Positions 34,703 to 45,118 of a DNA stretch of 64,000 nucleotides are shown here, in pieces. Below the pieces are notes generated by a model. The model was not told the DNA's origin. It was given only the letters and a program-made list of their open reading frames with translations, and did not search any database. The stretch covers positions 372,001-436,000 of the forward strand of contig NZ_JACHJJ010000002.1 in assembly GCF_014203605.1 (NCBI RefSeq). The letters are read 5' to 3'. This DNA is from Thiemannella venezuelensis (lineage in GTDB: Bacteria > Actinomycetota > Actinomycetes > Streptosporangiales > Streptosporangiaceae). The translations under genes were made by a program, and so were the position numbers. Within the stretch, counting starts at the first letter, position 1; the number at the start of each line of letters is the position of its first letter.

Positions 34703-35359
34703 TCAGTTCCTGACGCGGTTGGTCTCGTAGGCCCACATGGCGATCTCGACGCGGTTGCGCGCGCCGAGCTTGGCCATAAGGCTGGCGACGTGGGACTTGA
34801 CGGTGCTGAGGGAGATGTAGAGCTCGTCGGCGATCTCGTTGTTGGTCCGCCCGCGGGCCACGGTGACCAGGATCTGCTCCTCCCGCTCGGTGAGCGCCTC
34901 GACGGGCTGCGCCGGCTGTGAGGCGGGCCCGGCCCCGGCGAAGGCCCCGAGCAGGCGTGCGGTGACGCTCGGGGCGATGAGCGCGTCGCCGCCGGCGGCG
35001 GCGTGGACGGCCTGGGAGAGCAGGTCGGCGCCGGCGTTCTTGAGCAGGAACCCCCGGGCTCCCGCCCTCAGGGCGGCGTAGACGTACTCGTCGAGGTCGA
35101 ACGTGGTGATGACGACGACGGGGACGGGGTCGTCGACGTCCGGTCCGGCGAGGGCCCGGGTGGCCTGGATGCCGTCGAGGCCGGGCATGCGGATGTCGAA
35201 CAGGCACACGTCGGGGCGCAGGCGCCGCGCGAGCTCGACGGCCCGCCGCCCGTCGGCGGCCTCGCCGACGACCTCGATGCCCGGCTGGGCGTTGAGGATC
35301 ATCACGAGCCCGGTACGGACGATCTCCTGGTCGTCGGCGACGAGGACCCGGATGCTCAT
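34703..35359 (-). CDS. NarL/FixJ-family response regulator
   Basis: A 218-residue response regulator. Acidic Asp9 and Asp10, phospho-acceptor Asp55 (VCLFDIRMPG) and Lys in FLLKNAGADLL define the receiver; a LuxR-type helix-turn-helix at the C terminus shows LTEREEQILVTVARG and LYISLSTVKSHVASLMAKLGARNR. Its ATG overlaps the stop of the kinase gene upstream (ATGA), so the pair is translationally coupled. Targets are unknown. Confidence 0.9.
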   Translation of the reverse strand: MSIRVLVADDQEIVRTGLVMILNAQPGIEVVGEAADGRRAVELARRLRPDVCLFDIRMPGLDGIQATRALAGPDVDDPVPVVVITTFDLDEYVYAALRAGARGFLLKNAGADLLSQAVHAAAGGDALIAPSVTARLLGAFAGAGPASQPAQPVEALTEREEQILVTVARGRTNNEIADELYISLSTVKSHVASLMAKLGARNRVEIAMWAYETNRVRN

Positions 35360-36495
35360 GTCGCCGCCCCGGTCCGCGGCAGCACGGCGGTCACGGTCCA
35401 GCCCCGGCCGGGGTTCGGCCCGGCCTCGCAGGAGCCGCCGAGCAGGCCGGCGCGCTCGATCATGCCGATGATCCCGTATCCCGGTGACGCGGCCGGGCGC
35501 ATGGCGCCGGTGTCGCCGTCGTCGCTCACGCACAGGTGCACCGACGTGTCGTCGGAGGTGACGCGGACCTCGATGAGGGTGGCGTGACGGGCGTGCCGCC
35601 GGGCGTTGGTGACCGACTCCTGGGCGAGGCGGTAGATCGCGGCCTCGACCGGCGGCGGGAGGCCGTCGAGGTCGCCGGAGATCTCCACGTCGACGGACGG
35701 GCCGGAGCGGGATCGGCCGGCGAGGTGTTCGAGGTCGGCGATACGCCTGCCGGGCGCCAGATCCGCCGGCCGGTCCTGGCGGAGGACCCGCACCATGGCG
35801 CGCATCTCGGTGAGGGCGCGCGCCGCCTCGGCCTCGATCACGCGGAGCGCCTCGGCCGCGGCGTCCGGCCGCGACGCCGACGTCGCGAGGCCCGCCTGGG
35901 CGCGGATCGCCATCGCCGAGACGTGGTGGGCGACGGTGTCGTGCAGGTCGCGGGCGAGCTGCTCGCGTTCGAGCAGCTTGACCTGGTCGAGCTCGCGCAT
36001 CCTCGCCCTGGCCCGGTACCGGAACGCGGCGCCCAGGGTGATGGTCGAGAACATGAAGGTGAGCGCGCCGACGGCGTCGGCGCCGGGGGTGCGGCCGGAC
36101 AGGACCGAGAGGGGAAGCGCGACGAGCATGATCACCAGCCCGATCACGGCCTCGCGCCCGGATCCCCACCGGAACAGCGAGTACACCAGGATGAGCTGGT
36201 ACACCATCGTGTACATCTCCGACGGGGGCGCGCCCAGCAGCATCGGGACCAGGCCCGTGGCGGTGAAGCAGACCGCGAGCATCGGCAGCGGCCGGGTCCG
36301 GCGCCACAGCAGCGTGGGCACCAGCGCGACGGCGAGGAACACCGAGAGGGTCCGCCACGGAAGGTCCGGCCGCAGGACTCCTTCGAGCACCGCGGCCGGT
36401 ACGAGCACTCCTGCGAGTGCCCAGTCCCGCCACACCCGCAGCGGTGGACGGGGGGGACGGGACTCGTCCCAGACGGAGCGGAGAAGGGCGAGCAC
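35356..36495 (-). CDS. NarL-type sensor histidine kinase
   Basis: A 379-residue kinase. About five hydrophobic helices (25-155) form the membrane part. The HisKA_3 dimerisation helix has phospho-acceptor His185 (QLARDLHDTVAHHVSAMAI), and the ATPase domain reads ESVTNARRHARH and SDDGDTGAMRPA...GYGIIGMIERA. This architecture is common in actinomycete orphan-signal kinases. A TAGCAT hexamer lies 6 bases before GTG 36495, so the operon probably starts as a leaderless transcript at this codon. Confidence 0.88.
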   Translation of the reverse strand: MLALLRSVWDESRPPRPPLRVWRDWALAGVLVPAAVLEGVLRPDLPWRTLSVFLAVALVPTLLWRRTRPLPMLAVCFTATGLVPMLLGAPPSEMYTMVYQLILVYSLFRWGSGREAVIGLVIMLVALPLSVLSGRTPGADAVGALTFMFSTITLGAAFRYRARARMRELDQVKLLEREQLARDLHDTVAHHVSAMAIRAQAGLATSASRPDAAAEALRVIEAEAARALTEMRAMVRVLRQDRPADLAPGRRIADLEHLAGRSRSGPSVDVEISGDLDGLPPPVEAAIYRLAQESVTNARRHARHATLIEVRVTSDDTSVHLCVSDDGDTGAMRPAASPGYGIIGMIERAGLLGGSCEAGPNPGRGWTVTAVLPRTGAAT

Positions 36496-36630
36496 CAGAC
36501 CATGCTACGGAAACCCGCGCCGCCCGGAACCGGCCCAAAGTACGAGATGCGTGTTTCGCGGGCATGACCGGCTTCCGGGCGGCCGCAAGAAGGGGATCCG
36601 GCGGCGGCCGGCATGGGGCGTGTGAGGGGC

Positions 36631-37011
36631 CTACACGGCCTCGTCGCAGACGACCGCGAAGGACTCCCGCGCGTCGAGGAGCTCGTCCCAGTGCTCCTCG
36701 GCCCAGGCGCACAGGGCGTCCATCGGCCCGAGCAGGCTGCGGCCGAGCGGGGTCAGCCCGTACTCGACGCGCTGCGCCGGACCCGCGTGGGCCGTACGGG
36801 AGACCAGCCCGTCCCGCTCCAGGGACCGCAGCGACTGCGTGAGCACCTTCGCCGAGACGCCCCGCAACGGGATCCGGAGCTCGGAGAAGCGCCGCGGCCC
36901 GTCCTCCAGGCAGCGGATGATCATCCCGGCCCACTTGTCGCCGACGCGGATCGGGCTGAGGCCGGAGGGGCACACCGGGTCGAACATGTCCGGGTCGAGA
37001 GGCTTTCCCAC
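36631..37011 (-). CDS. HxlR-family transcriptional regulator
   Basis: A 126-residue winged-helix regulator. CPSGLSPIRVGDKWAGMIIRCLEDG, FSELRIPLRGVSAKVLTQSLRSLERDGLVSR and the wing YGLTPLGRSLLGPMDAL are the HxlR pattern; the N-terminal Cys14 may be a redox switch as in related regulators (inference). It is divergent from an NAD(P)-binding oxidoreductase gene, its likely target. TACGGT lies 6 bases before GTG 37011, a leaderless arrangement. Confidence 0.88.
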   Translation of the reverse strand: MGKPLDPDMFDPVCPSGLSPIRVGDKWAGMIIRCLEDGPRRFSELRIPLRGVSAKVLTQSLRSLERDGLVSRTAHAGPAQRVEYGLTPLGRSLLGPMDALCAWAEEHWDELLDARESFAVVCDEAV

Positions 37012-37111
37012 GGCTCCACCGTAGCCGGTAACCCGGAGGTAACCACCGCGCCGGATACCGTCCGGGCGAGCGGCCGGAGATCAGCCCGGCCCACGGACGC
37101 GAGGTGCCGGC

Positions 37112-37792
37112 ATGAGCAGGATCATCATCTTCGGGGCGGGCGGCAGGGCCGGGCGGGCGGCCGTCGGGGAGGCCCGCCGCCGCGGCCACCGGGTCACCGC
37201 GGTCGTGCGCGACCCGGCCCGGCACCCCGGCCTGGCCGGCGGAGGCCCGGACGGCGCGACGGGCGCCGAGGAGCACGTCGCGGAGGGGGGCGTGCGGGTC
37301 GTCGCGGGCGACGTCACGGACGCGGACGCCGTCGCCCGGCTCGCGGCGGGACACGACGCCGCGATCAGCGCCGCCGCCGACCTGGGCGCGCGGCCCGGGG
37401 CCTTCTTCCCCGCCGCCGCCCGCGCCCTGACCGGCGGGCTCGTCCGGGCCGGTGCGGACCGGCTGCTGGTGGTCGGCCTGGCCTCGGTGCTGGAGACCGC
37501 GTCCGGGACGCTCCTCATGGACACCCCCGGCTACCCGCAGGAGTACCGCGACTTCTACCTGGGGCACGCGGCGGGGAACGAGGCGCTGCGCGCCGCGGGC
37601 GCCGCCCTCGACTGGCTGGTGGTCAGCCCGGCCGGCGACTTCGACCACGGCGGCGCGCGCACCGGCCGGTACCGTACGGCCCCGGCCGCGGCGGCGAGCC
37701 GCATCTCCTACGCCGACTTCGCGGTCGCGCTGCTCGACGAGATCGACGCGCCGGAGCACCGCCGTACGCACCTCGGGGTGGAGGAAGGATGA
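37112..37792 (+). CDS. NAD(P)-binding atypical short-chain oxidoreductase
   Basis: A 226-residue Rossmann-fold protein with IIIFGAGGRAGRAAVGEA at the N terminus and SPAGDFDHGGARTGRYR near the C terminus, similar to atypical SDR or NmrA-like NAD(P)H-binding proteins. No classical YxxxK pair is obvious, so it may be a sensor or reductase. Divergent from the HxlR gene and overlapping the next gene by 4 bases. Confidence 0.82.
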   Translation: MSRIIIFGAGGRAGRAAVGEARRRGHRVTAVVRDPARHPGLAGGGPDGATGAEEHVAEGGVRVVAGDVTDADAVARLAAGHDAAISAAADLGARPGAFFPAAARALTGGLVRAGADRLLVVGLASVLETASGTLLMDTPGYPQEYRDFYLGHAAGNEALRAAGAALDWLVVSPAGDFDHGGARTGRYRTAPAAAASRISYADFAVALLDEIDAPEHRRTHLGVEEG

Positions 37793-38211
37793 CGGAGGAG
37801 GTCCTCGACAGCCCGGACGGCTGGGTGGCCGGGCACATCCGCCGCTTCCTGGAGACGGGCGGGCGGCCCCGGCCGGGGGTGGACGACCTGCTGCTGACGA
37901 CCCGCGGCCGCCGGTCGGGCAGGCTGCGCCGTACGGCGCTGGTCTACGTGCGGGACGGAGACCGCTACGTCGTCGCCGCCTCCAACCGGGGAGCGGCCGG
38001 GAACCCCGCGTGGTATCTCAACCTGGCGGCGGATCCCGGCGTCGTGGTCCGGGTCGGGACGGAGGAGTTCGCCGCGACCGCGCGGACCGCCGGCGCAGGG
38101 GAGAGGCCGCGGCTCTGGCGGCTCATGGCCGAGGCCATGCCGTCCTACCGGCACTACCAGGAGGCGGCGGACCGGGAGATCCCCGTGGTGGTCCTGGAAC
38201 GCGCGGGCTGA
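37789..38211 (+). CDS. Deazaflavin (F420)-dependent nitroreductase-family protein
   Basis: A 140-residue split-barrel protein of the Ddn type that uses reduced F420 in actinobacteria. LLLTTRGRRSGRLRRTALVYVRDGDRY contains the Arg-Ser-Gly-rich segment for F420 phosphate contact, and NPAWYLNLAADPGVVVRVGTEEF follows. Its ATG overlaps the stop of the preceding reductase gene, so the two probably act together under HxlR control. The substrate is unknown. Confidence 0.85.
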   Translation: MTEEVLDSPDGWVAGHIRRFLETGGRPRPGVDDLLLTTRGRRSGRLRRTALVYVRDGDRYVVAASNRGAAGNPAWYLNLAADPGVVVRVGTEEFAATARTAGAGERPRLWRLMAEAMPSYRHYQEAADREIPVVVLERAG

Positions 38212-38236
38212 ACGGCCCGGCGCGGCGAGGGGCCCT

Positions 38237-38962
38237 TCAGCCCTCCAGCCAGACGTAGCCCGCGAACCGGCCGGTCGGCCGCTGCCTGCGGTGGGAGAAC
38301 AGCTCGGGGGACTCGATGGTGCAGCGCGCGTCGTGCCGGACGTCTCCGACCCCGACCCTGGCGAGCTGCGCGGCGATCCCCGCGCGCAGGTCCACCGCGG
38401 GCGTGCCCGAGCGGGTGGTCGCCCAGGCCTCCGGGACCGCCTCGGCCACCTCGGCCCGCATCCCGGCCGGGACCTCGTAGCAGAGCCCGCACGCGGCCGG
38501 CCCGACCAGCGCGACCATCCGGGCGGGCGAGGCCCCGCGCCCGGCCATCGCCGCGACCAGCGCGGGGACCACCCCCGCCGCGGTGCCGGGCCGTCCCGAG
38601 TGGGCGGCGCCGACGACCCGGGCGACGGGGTCGGCCAGCAGGACGGGGGCGCAGTCGGCCACCAGCACGCTCAGCGCGAGTCCCGGCACGTCCGTGCAGA
38701 CCGCGTCCAGCGGGGGCGGTTCGGCGCCGAACGGCTCGGTGACGTGGAGCGCGCCGGCGCCGTGCACCTGCCGCATCATGACCACGCGCGCCGGGTCGAT
38801 CCCGAGGTCGGCGGCCGTCGCGGCCCGGTTGCGGAGCACCGCCTCCGGGTCGTCGCCCACACCGCCGCCGAGGTTGCGGCTGCCGTACGGCGCGGCGCTC
38901 GTCCCGCCGTGCCGGTCGGTGAAGGCGGCGTGGATCCCGTCGGCGAGCTGAATGCGGTTCAC
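38237..38962 (-). CDS. pgeF: PgeF/YfiH-family purine nucleoside phosphorylase or peptidoglycan editing factor
   Basis: A 241-residue laccase-domain protein. The conserved zinc or copper ligands are His67 (MRQVHGAGALHV), Cys104 (LVADCAPVLLADP) and His121 (GAAHSGRPGTAAG). Family members have been assigned polyphenol oxidase, peptidoglycan-editing and purine nucleoside phosphorylase activities; the sequence does not decide. In many actinobacteria the gene lies next to ftsZ; here it is isolated beside the PASTA kinase. TAACCT lies 6 bases before GTG 38962, suggesting a leaderless transcript. Confidence 0.85.
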   Translation of the reverse strand: MNRIQLADGIHAAFTDRHGGTSAAPYGSRNLGGGVGDDPEAVLRNRAATAADLGIDPARVVMMRQVHGAGALHVTEPFGAEPPPLDAVCTDVPGLALSVLVADCAPVLLADPVARVVGAAHSGRPGTAAGVVPALVAAMAGRGASPARMVALVGPAACGLCYEVPAGMRAEVAEAVPEAWATTRSGTPAVDLRAGIAAQLARVGVGDVRHDARCTIESPELFSHRRQRPTGRFAGYVWLEG

Positions 38963-39063
38963 CGGGGGAGGTTACCAAGCGCGGAGGGAGCGGGGCCCGG
39001 CTCAGTGCCCCGGCTCAGTGACAGAGGGCGCCCTCGGTGCCCCCTCAGCGCCCTCGGTGCCCC

Positions 39064-41010
39064 TCAGTGCCAGAGGGTGACCTTGGTGCCCGGAGGGGCG
39101 GCCTGGCCGCCGGGCGGGCGCTGGGCCAGCACCCGCCCCCGGTTCAGCCCTTTCCTGACCTCCGCCTTGAACCCCGCCGCGCGCAGCTCGTCGCGCGCGG
39201 CCTTGACGTCCTTGAACATCACGTTGGGGATGATGATGACGTTGTCGTCGGTGGCGTTCTCGCCGTTGTTCTCCCAGGGCCAGTGCCACTCGGCGCTGCA
39301 CGCGGAGAGCGTCAGGTTGATCACCGCGCCCTTGTCGACCTCGGCGTTGGGCCGCGGGTCCTGGGCGATGACCGTGCACGGCTCGGCGCCGTCGGTCTGC
39401 TCGACGAATCTGGGGTCGAAGCCCGCGCCGCGCAGCAGCCCGTCGGCCTGGTCGCGGTGCATCCCCATGACGTCGGGCATCACCAGGCCCGCGCTCATGA
39501 CCAGGTCGACCTTGCTGCCCTCCTTGACCGGGTTGCCGACGGCCGGGCTGGTCTTCATCACCTGGCCGCGCGGGACGGTCTCGCTGGCCTGCTTCTTGAC
39601 GTCGTCGACGACCAGCCCGGCCTCGCCCAGCTTCGTCCGGGCGTCGGCCTCGCTGAGACCGACCACGTTGGGCACGTTCACCCGCTTGGGGCCGGCCGAG
39701 GCGATGAGGACCAGCTGGGAACCGGGCTCCACCTCGGCCCCCGCGACGGGGTCGATCCGGAGCACGTTGCCCTTGGTGACCTTCTCGTCGTGCTCCGGCT
39801 CACCGATCTTGACCGTGAAGCCGGCCTGCCTGGCCTGGCTCTCGGCGATCGCGATGTTCTTGCCGAGCAGTTCGGGCACGACGACCGTGCTGGTGCGGGA
39901 GAACAGCCAGCCGGTCACGCCGACCGCGGCGGCCATCACCACGGCCAGCGCGATCAGGAACCAGTTCGGCCGGAAGCCCTTGCGCGCTGAGGCCCGGGGC
40001 GGCGCCTGGTCGGCGGCGGGGCCGTCGGGCAGGTCGGTGCGGGGCTGGATCAGCGTGTGGTTGGGGGCGGGGGACGCGGCCGGGGCGGTCGGCGCCGGGG
40101 TGGCCGGGAACGGCTGCACCGGCCCCGAATGGATCGGCCCCGAATGGATCGGACCGCTCTCCCTGGGCAGCATCCGGTGCGCGTCGACCGCGGCCACCAG
40201 CATCGCCGTGGCGTCCGCCGGTCGGGTCGCGGGGTCGCGGGCGGTCGCCTGGGCGACGAGGGTGTCCAGCAGCGGCGGGCAGTCCGGCAGGAGCGCCGAG
40301 GGCGCCGGCACGGTGTCGTGGACGTGCCGGTAGGCCACCGACATCGGGGTCTCGCCCTCGTACGGCTGGCGCCCGGTGAGGAGCTCGAACAGCATGATCC
40401 CGGCCGAGTAGACGTCGCTGCGCGCGTCGGCGGTGCCGGAGGTCACCTGCTCGGGCGACATGTAGCCGATGGTGCCGATCATCACGCCGGTGCGCGTCTG
40501 GTTGCTCGCCTCGATCGCGCGGGCCAGGCCGAAGTCCACGACCTTGACCCGGCCGTCATCGGTGAGCAGCACGTTCTCCGGCTTGACGTCCCGGTGGATC
40601 AGCCCGGTCTGGTGGGCGGAGCCCAGCGCGGCGAGCACCGGGATCATGACCTCCAGGGCCTCCCGGGCGGGCAGCCTGCCCCGTTCGCGGAGCACGTCGC
40701 GCAGGGTGCGGCCCGGTACGTACTCCATCGAGAGGTAGACGTTGTCCCCGTCGGTGCCCTGGTCGAAGACGTGCACCACGTTGGGGTGCGAGAGGCTCGC
40801 CACCGACTTGGCCTCACCGATGAACCGCCGCACGAAGGCGGGGTCCTCGGCGAGGGAGCGGTGCATCACCTTGACGGCGACCGTACGGTCGAGCCGGACG
40901 TCCAGGGCCAGGTAGACGGTGGCCATGCCACCCCGGGCGATCCGGGACTCAACGCGGTAACGCCCGTCGAGCAGTTTCCCGACGAGGGGGTCGGTTAGCG
41001 TCGTGTCCAC
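39064..41010 (-). CDS. PASTA-domain Ser/Thr protein kinase
   Basis: A 648-residue membrane kinase. The cytosolic kinase domain (15-280) has the glycine loop IARGGMATVYLA, Lys47 (AVKVMH), catalytic Asp141 (HRDVKPEN) and DFG at 159-161. A Pro-rich linker with a repeated SGPIH unit leads to one membrane helix (351-370) and four extracellular PASTA domains (about 375-645), which bind muropeptides or lipid II. The gene sits near an Rv2175c-type gene, so it may be the PknL counterpart, although I recall mycobacterial PknL as lacking PASTA domains. TAAACT lies 7 bases before GTG 41010. Confidence 0.93.
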   Translation of the reverse strand: MDTTLTDPLVGKLLDGRYRVESRIARGGMATVYLALDVRLDRTVAVKVMHRSLAEDPAFVRRFIGEAKSVASLSHPNVVHVFDQGTDGDNVYLSMEYVPGRTLRDVLRERGRLPAREALEVMIPVLAALGSAHQTGLIHRDVKPENVLLTDDGRVKVVDFGLARAIEASNQTRTGVMIGTIGYMSPEQVTSGTADARSDVYSAGIMLFELLTGRQPYEGETPMSVAYRHVHDTVPAPSALLPDCPPLLDTLVAQATARDPATRPADATAMLVAAVDAHRMLPRESGPIHSGPIHSGPVQPFPATPAPTAPAASPAPNHTLIQPRTDLPDGPAADQAPPRASARKGFRPNWFLIALAVVMAAAVGVTGWLFSRTSTVVVPELLGKNIAIAESQARQAGFTVKIGEPEHDEKVTKGNVLRIDPVAGAEVEPGSQLVLIASAGPKRVNVPNVVGLSEADARTKLGEAGLVVDDVKKQASETVPRGQVMKTSPAVGNPVKEGSKVDLVMSAGLVMPDVMGMHRDQADGLLRGAGFDPRFVEQTDGAEPCTVIAQDPRPNAEVDKGAVINLTLSACSAEWHWPWENNGENATDDNVIIIPNVMFKDVKAARDELRAAGFKAEVRKGLNRGRVLAQRPPGGQAAPPGTKVTLWH

Positions 41011-41085
41011 CTGCCTGAGTTTACGGGCGTTTTGCCGTTCCCCGGGTGCTCGCCACCCAAACCGATGCGGATACGTGGCGTTTGG

Positions 41086-42039
<954 letters not shown>

Positions 42040-42043
<4 letters not shown>

Positions 42044-43287
42044 GCGTTCTCCCCGACCCGCGGGTTCTCATGGAAACGGAGAGGCGAGCAGAGCGCCGCC
42101 AATCCTTCTCCCTCGTCGTCGCCCGCCTCGCCGGTGAGGAGGGCCGCGGTGAGCGGGGCCAGCAGCACGCCGCCCCGGTGGTGCCCGGTCGCCAGCGACA
42201 GGCCCGGCAGGACCGTGGGGCCGATCAGCGGCAGGTTGTCCGGGGTGCCCGGGCGCAGCCCCGCCACCACGTCGGCCACCTCCAGCTCGGTCACGCCGGG
42301 GACCAGCTCCCGCGCGTCGCGCAGCAGCTCCCACAGGCCCCCGGCGGTCACCCGGGTGTCGAAGCCCAGCTCCTCCTGGGTGGCCCCGAGGACCAGCTCC
42401 CCGTCGCCGCGCGGCACGAGGTAGACGTACGAGCCGTGCACGGACCCGCGCACGCACCGCCGCAGGATCGGCTCGGGGGAGCGCAGCCGCATGATCTGGC
42501 CCTTGACCGGGCGGACCGGCGGGAGCACCTCGGGCGGCAGCCCCTCCATCGCCCCCGACCAGGCCCCGGCCGCCAGGACCGTCCGCCGGGCGCGGACCAC
42601 CCCGCCGTCCGGAGAGCCGCCGTCCGGAGAGCCGCCGTCCGGAGAGCCGCCGTCCGGCGCGAGCCGTACACCGGTGACCGCCTCTCCGGAGCGCTCCAGC
42701 CCCGCCACCCGGGCGGGGATCAGGGTGACGCCCCGCCGCTCCAGCGCGGCCAGCAGGGCGCGGGTGACCCGCCGGGGGTCCACCCAGGCGTCCCCCGGAG
42801 CCAGCAGGCCGCCGCGGACGGCGGGGGCGAGCATCGGCTCCAGCCGGCGGCACTCGCGCCCGGTCAGCCGCTCGACCGGCAGTTCGAGCTTGCGCATGAA
42901 GGCGGCGAGCTCGTCCAGCACCGCCAGGTCGTCGGAGCCGAAGGCGACCTCCAGCGTGCCCTCGGCGCGGTAGTCGAGGTCGTGCCCGCTGTCGGCGGCG
43001 AGTTCGGCGGCGAACGCGGGCCAGCGGGCCAGCGAGGCCAGGCCCAGCCGGAGCAGCGGCTCCTCGGTGTAGGTCACCTCGCTGACCGGCGCCAGCATGC
43101 CCGCGGCGGCGTGCGAGGCCGCGGCGGCGGAGGCCGGGGCGGGGTCCGCCACCGCCACCCGCAGGCCGCGCCGGGCGGCGCGCCAGGCGGCCGAGAGGCC
43201 GATGACGCCGCCGCCGATCAGGAGGAGGTCGTAGGGGGTCCCGGGGGAAGGACTCCGTGGAGAGGCCGGTACGGCCGTGGGCGGCAT
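42040..43287 (-). CDS. thiO: Glycine oxidase ThiO
   Basis: A 415-residue FAD-dependent glycine oxidase that supplies dehydroglycine for thiazole synthesis. DLLLIGGGVIGLSAAWRAA is the FAD motif; SHAAAGMLAPVSE, GDAWVDPRRV, VKGQIMRLRS and the C-terminal RPGTPDNLPLIGP...ATGHHRGGVLLAP match ThiO. Residues about 211-231 are a PDGGS repeat encoded by 15-bp tandem repeats (42602-42657). The start codon lies directly after a TPP riboswitch whose 3' end includes the ribosome-binding site. Confidence 0.93.
42602..42657 (-). repeat. 15-bp in-frame tandem repeat in thiO
   Basis: Three exact copies of CCGCCGTCCGGAGAG (plus strand) and a partial fourth, encoding repeated Gly-Gly-Ser-Pro-Asp. The insert lies in a variable surface region of the protein and could change length without a frameshift. 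Confidence 0.85.
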
Positions 43288-43298
43288 GGTCGCTCCGC

Positions 43299-43383
43299 TC
43301 CCTTCGCCGGCATGATCCGGATCAGGTCCCTGGCGGTCGAGGGCCCGCAGCCCTCCTCTCAGCCCGGTGCGTGCCGGGCTCCC
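43299..43383 (-). promoter_or_regulatory. TPP riboswitch (THI element) of thiO-thiS-thiG
   Basis: Read on the minus strand, the 85 bases contain the THI-box landmarks: GGGAGCCCGGC...GGGCTGAGAGG, then GGGACCTGATCCGGATCATG and CCGGCGAAGGGAG. The final GGGAGCGGAG is the ribosome-binding site of thiO, so thiamine diphosphate binding would most simply block translation initiation. No separate terminator is seen between aptamer and gene. Confidence 0.93.
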
Positions 43384-43512
43384 GCGCGTTGTACGCCTCC
43401 CACCTTAGGCCCTGCCACAACACACTCATCGCGGTGAATGTGAGGTAAATACCGTTTTCGTGATCAAAGGGCCGTTGGCGGGGGGCCGGTCCCGGAGCTT
43501 AGGGTCGTTTCT

Positions 43513-44694
43513 GTGAATCGTGTCGTGGTGGTTGGCGCCGGCCTCGCCGGTGTGCGGAGTGTCGAAGCGCTGCGGGCCCACGGGTTCGGCGGTGAGATCA
43601 CGCTGATCGGGGACGAGCCGCATCGCCCCTACGATCGCCCGCCGCTGTCCAAGGCGGTCCTGCTCGGCGAGACCGACTCCACGATCGTCGACTCCGACCT
43701 GGACGCGCTGGAGGTGGACTTCCGCGCGGGCGTGGCCGCCAAGGGGCTGCGCCAGGGCGTGGTGGAGACCACCGAGGGCGAGCTGGCCTACGACGGCCTG
43801 GTCGTCGCCACCGGCGCGAGCCCGATCCGGCTGCGCGGCGACGGCCCGCAGTACGTGCTGCGCACCATCGACGACGCGCTCGGCCTGCGCGCCCGCCTCG
43901 CCGAGGGCGTCCGGGTCGCCGTCGTCGGGGCCGGCTGGATCGGCGCCGAGGTCGCGACCGCCGCCCGCAGGGCCGGATGCGCCGTCACCGTCGTCGAGGC
44001 CGCCGCCCACCCGCTGGCCGCCGCGCTCGGCCCCGTCGGCGCGCACACCGCCCCCTGGTACGGCCAGGCCGGCGTCGACCTGCGCCCGGGCACCGCCGTC
44101 GCCTCCGTCGACACCGGCGGGCTCACCCTCGCCGACGGCTCCGCGGTCGAGGCCGACGTCGTCGTCACCGGCGTCGGCGTGCGGCCCGCGGTGGAGTGGC
44201 TGGCGGGCTCGGGCGTCGAGCTGGACGACGGCGTCGCCACCGACGAGCACCTGCGCACCTCGATGCCCGGCGTGGTCGCGGTGGGCGACTGCGCGGCCTG
44301 GTGGTCGCGCCGGTACGGCCGCCGCCTCCGGGTCGAGCACTGGGACACCGCGCTGGGCGCCCCGGACGTGGCCGTGGCGGCCCTCCTGGGAGAGGAGGCG
44401 GTCTACGACCCGGTCCCCTACTTCTGGTCCGAGCAGTTCGGCCACATGGTGCAGTACGCCGGCGACCACACCGGCGCCCGCCTCGTCATGCGCGGCGACC
44501 CCGCCGGAGACCCCTCCGGCGGCCGGTGGGCGGTCTGCTGGGTGGCCGGCGACGGCAGGCTCACCGCGGTCCTGGCCGTGGACCGGCCCCGCGACCTCCT
44601 CCAGGGCCGCCGCCTCATCGAGAGCGGGCAGGCGGTCGACGTCGATCGTCTGGCCGACCCTGCGATAGCGTTGCGCGACTGTACGGCGGCGTAA
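43513..44694 (+). CDS. FAD-dependent ferredoxin reductase-like oxidoreductase
   Basis: A 393-residue flavoprotein of the ferredoxin/rubredoxin reductase family. VVVVGAGLAGVRSVEALR binds FAD, VAVVGAGWIGAEVATAA binds NAD(P)H, and PGVVAVGDCAAW is the second FAD segment; PYFWSEQFGHMVQYAG is typical of the C-terminal reductase domain. Its electron acceptor is unknown. TAGGGT lies 7 bases before GTG 43513, so the transcript is probably leaderless. It is divergent from the riboswitch-controlled thi operon, and stands 49 bases before the Rv2175c-like gene. Confidence 0.88.
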   Translation: MNRVVVVGAGLAGVRSVEALRAHGFGGEITLIGDEPHRPYDRPPLSKAVLLGETDSTIVDSDLDALEVDFRAGVAAKGLRQGVVETTEGELAYDGLVVATGASPIRLRGDGPQYVLRTIDDALGLRARLAEGVRVAVVGAGWIGAEVATAARRAGCAVTVVEAAAHPLAAALGPVGAHTAPWYGQAGVDLRPGTAVASVDTGGLTLADGSAVEADVVVTGVGVRPAVEWLAGSGVELDDGVATDEHLRTSMPGVVAVGDCAAWWSRRYGRRLRVEHWDTALGAPDVAVAALLGEEAVYDPVPYFWSEQFGHMVQYAGDHTGARLVMRGDPAGDPSGGRWAVCWVAGDGRLTAVLAVDRPRDLLQGRRLIESGQAVDVDRLADPAIALRDCTAA

Positions 44695-44743
44695 CCTCGC
44701 CGCCGGTGTTTGGCGAAGGGCCCGATGTGGTAGTGGTGGATTC

Positions 44744-45118
44744 GTGACGCTTTCTGTTGCGCAGATCGACCGGGAGACCGACGAGCTGGTGGGCGAGTGG
44801 CTCACCTTGACCGAGGTGGCCAGGAGGCTCGACCTCAGCATCGGTCGCGCGAAGCAACTCCTCAAGGACCGCAAGCTCATCGGAGTCCGCAGGGGTGGTG
44901 GCGAGCCCCAGGTGCCCGCCGTCTTCCTCGCCGGCAACGACGTCGTCAAGGGCCTGCCGGGCACGCTCACCGTGCTGCTGGACGCCGGCTACGACGACGT
45001 GGAGTCGCTCCGCTGGCTGTTCACCCCCGACGAGACCATCCCCGGGTCTCCGGTCGACGCGATCCTCGCGGGCCGCCATACCGAGGTCAAGCGGCGTGCC
45101 CAGGCCCTCGGTTTCTGA
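44744..45118 (+). CDS. Rv2175c-family DNA-binding protein
   Basis: A 124-residue protein with an N-terminal winged helix-turn-helix ([32 protein letters not shown]) and a C-terminal region ([37 protein letters not shown]) typical of the Rv2175c family. Mycobacterial Rv2175c is known as a DNA-binding substrate of the kinase PknL encoded beside it; here a PASTA kinase is encoded 3.7 kb away. A Thr-rich N terminus ([12 protein letters not shown]) could be the phosphorylated part. TAGTGG 7 bases before GTG 44744 is a weaker leaderless-type promoter. Confidence 0.88.
   Translation: MTLSVAQIDRETDELVGEWLTLTEVARRLDLSIGRAKQLLKDRKLIGVRRGGGEPQVPAVFLAGNDVVKGLPGTLTVLLDAGYDDVESLRWLFTPDETIPGSPVDAILAGRHTEVKRRAQALGF

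Noticed and set aside
42602-42657. Possible CRISPR-like array
   Set aside because: Units are 15 bp, directly adjacent without spacers, and lie in frame within thiO. The same reasoning applies to the repeats at 721-776 and 23878-23929.
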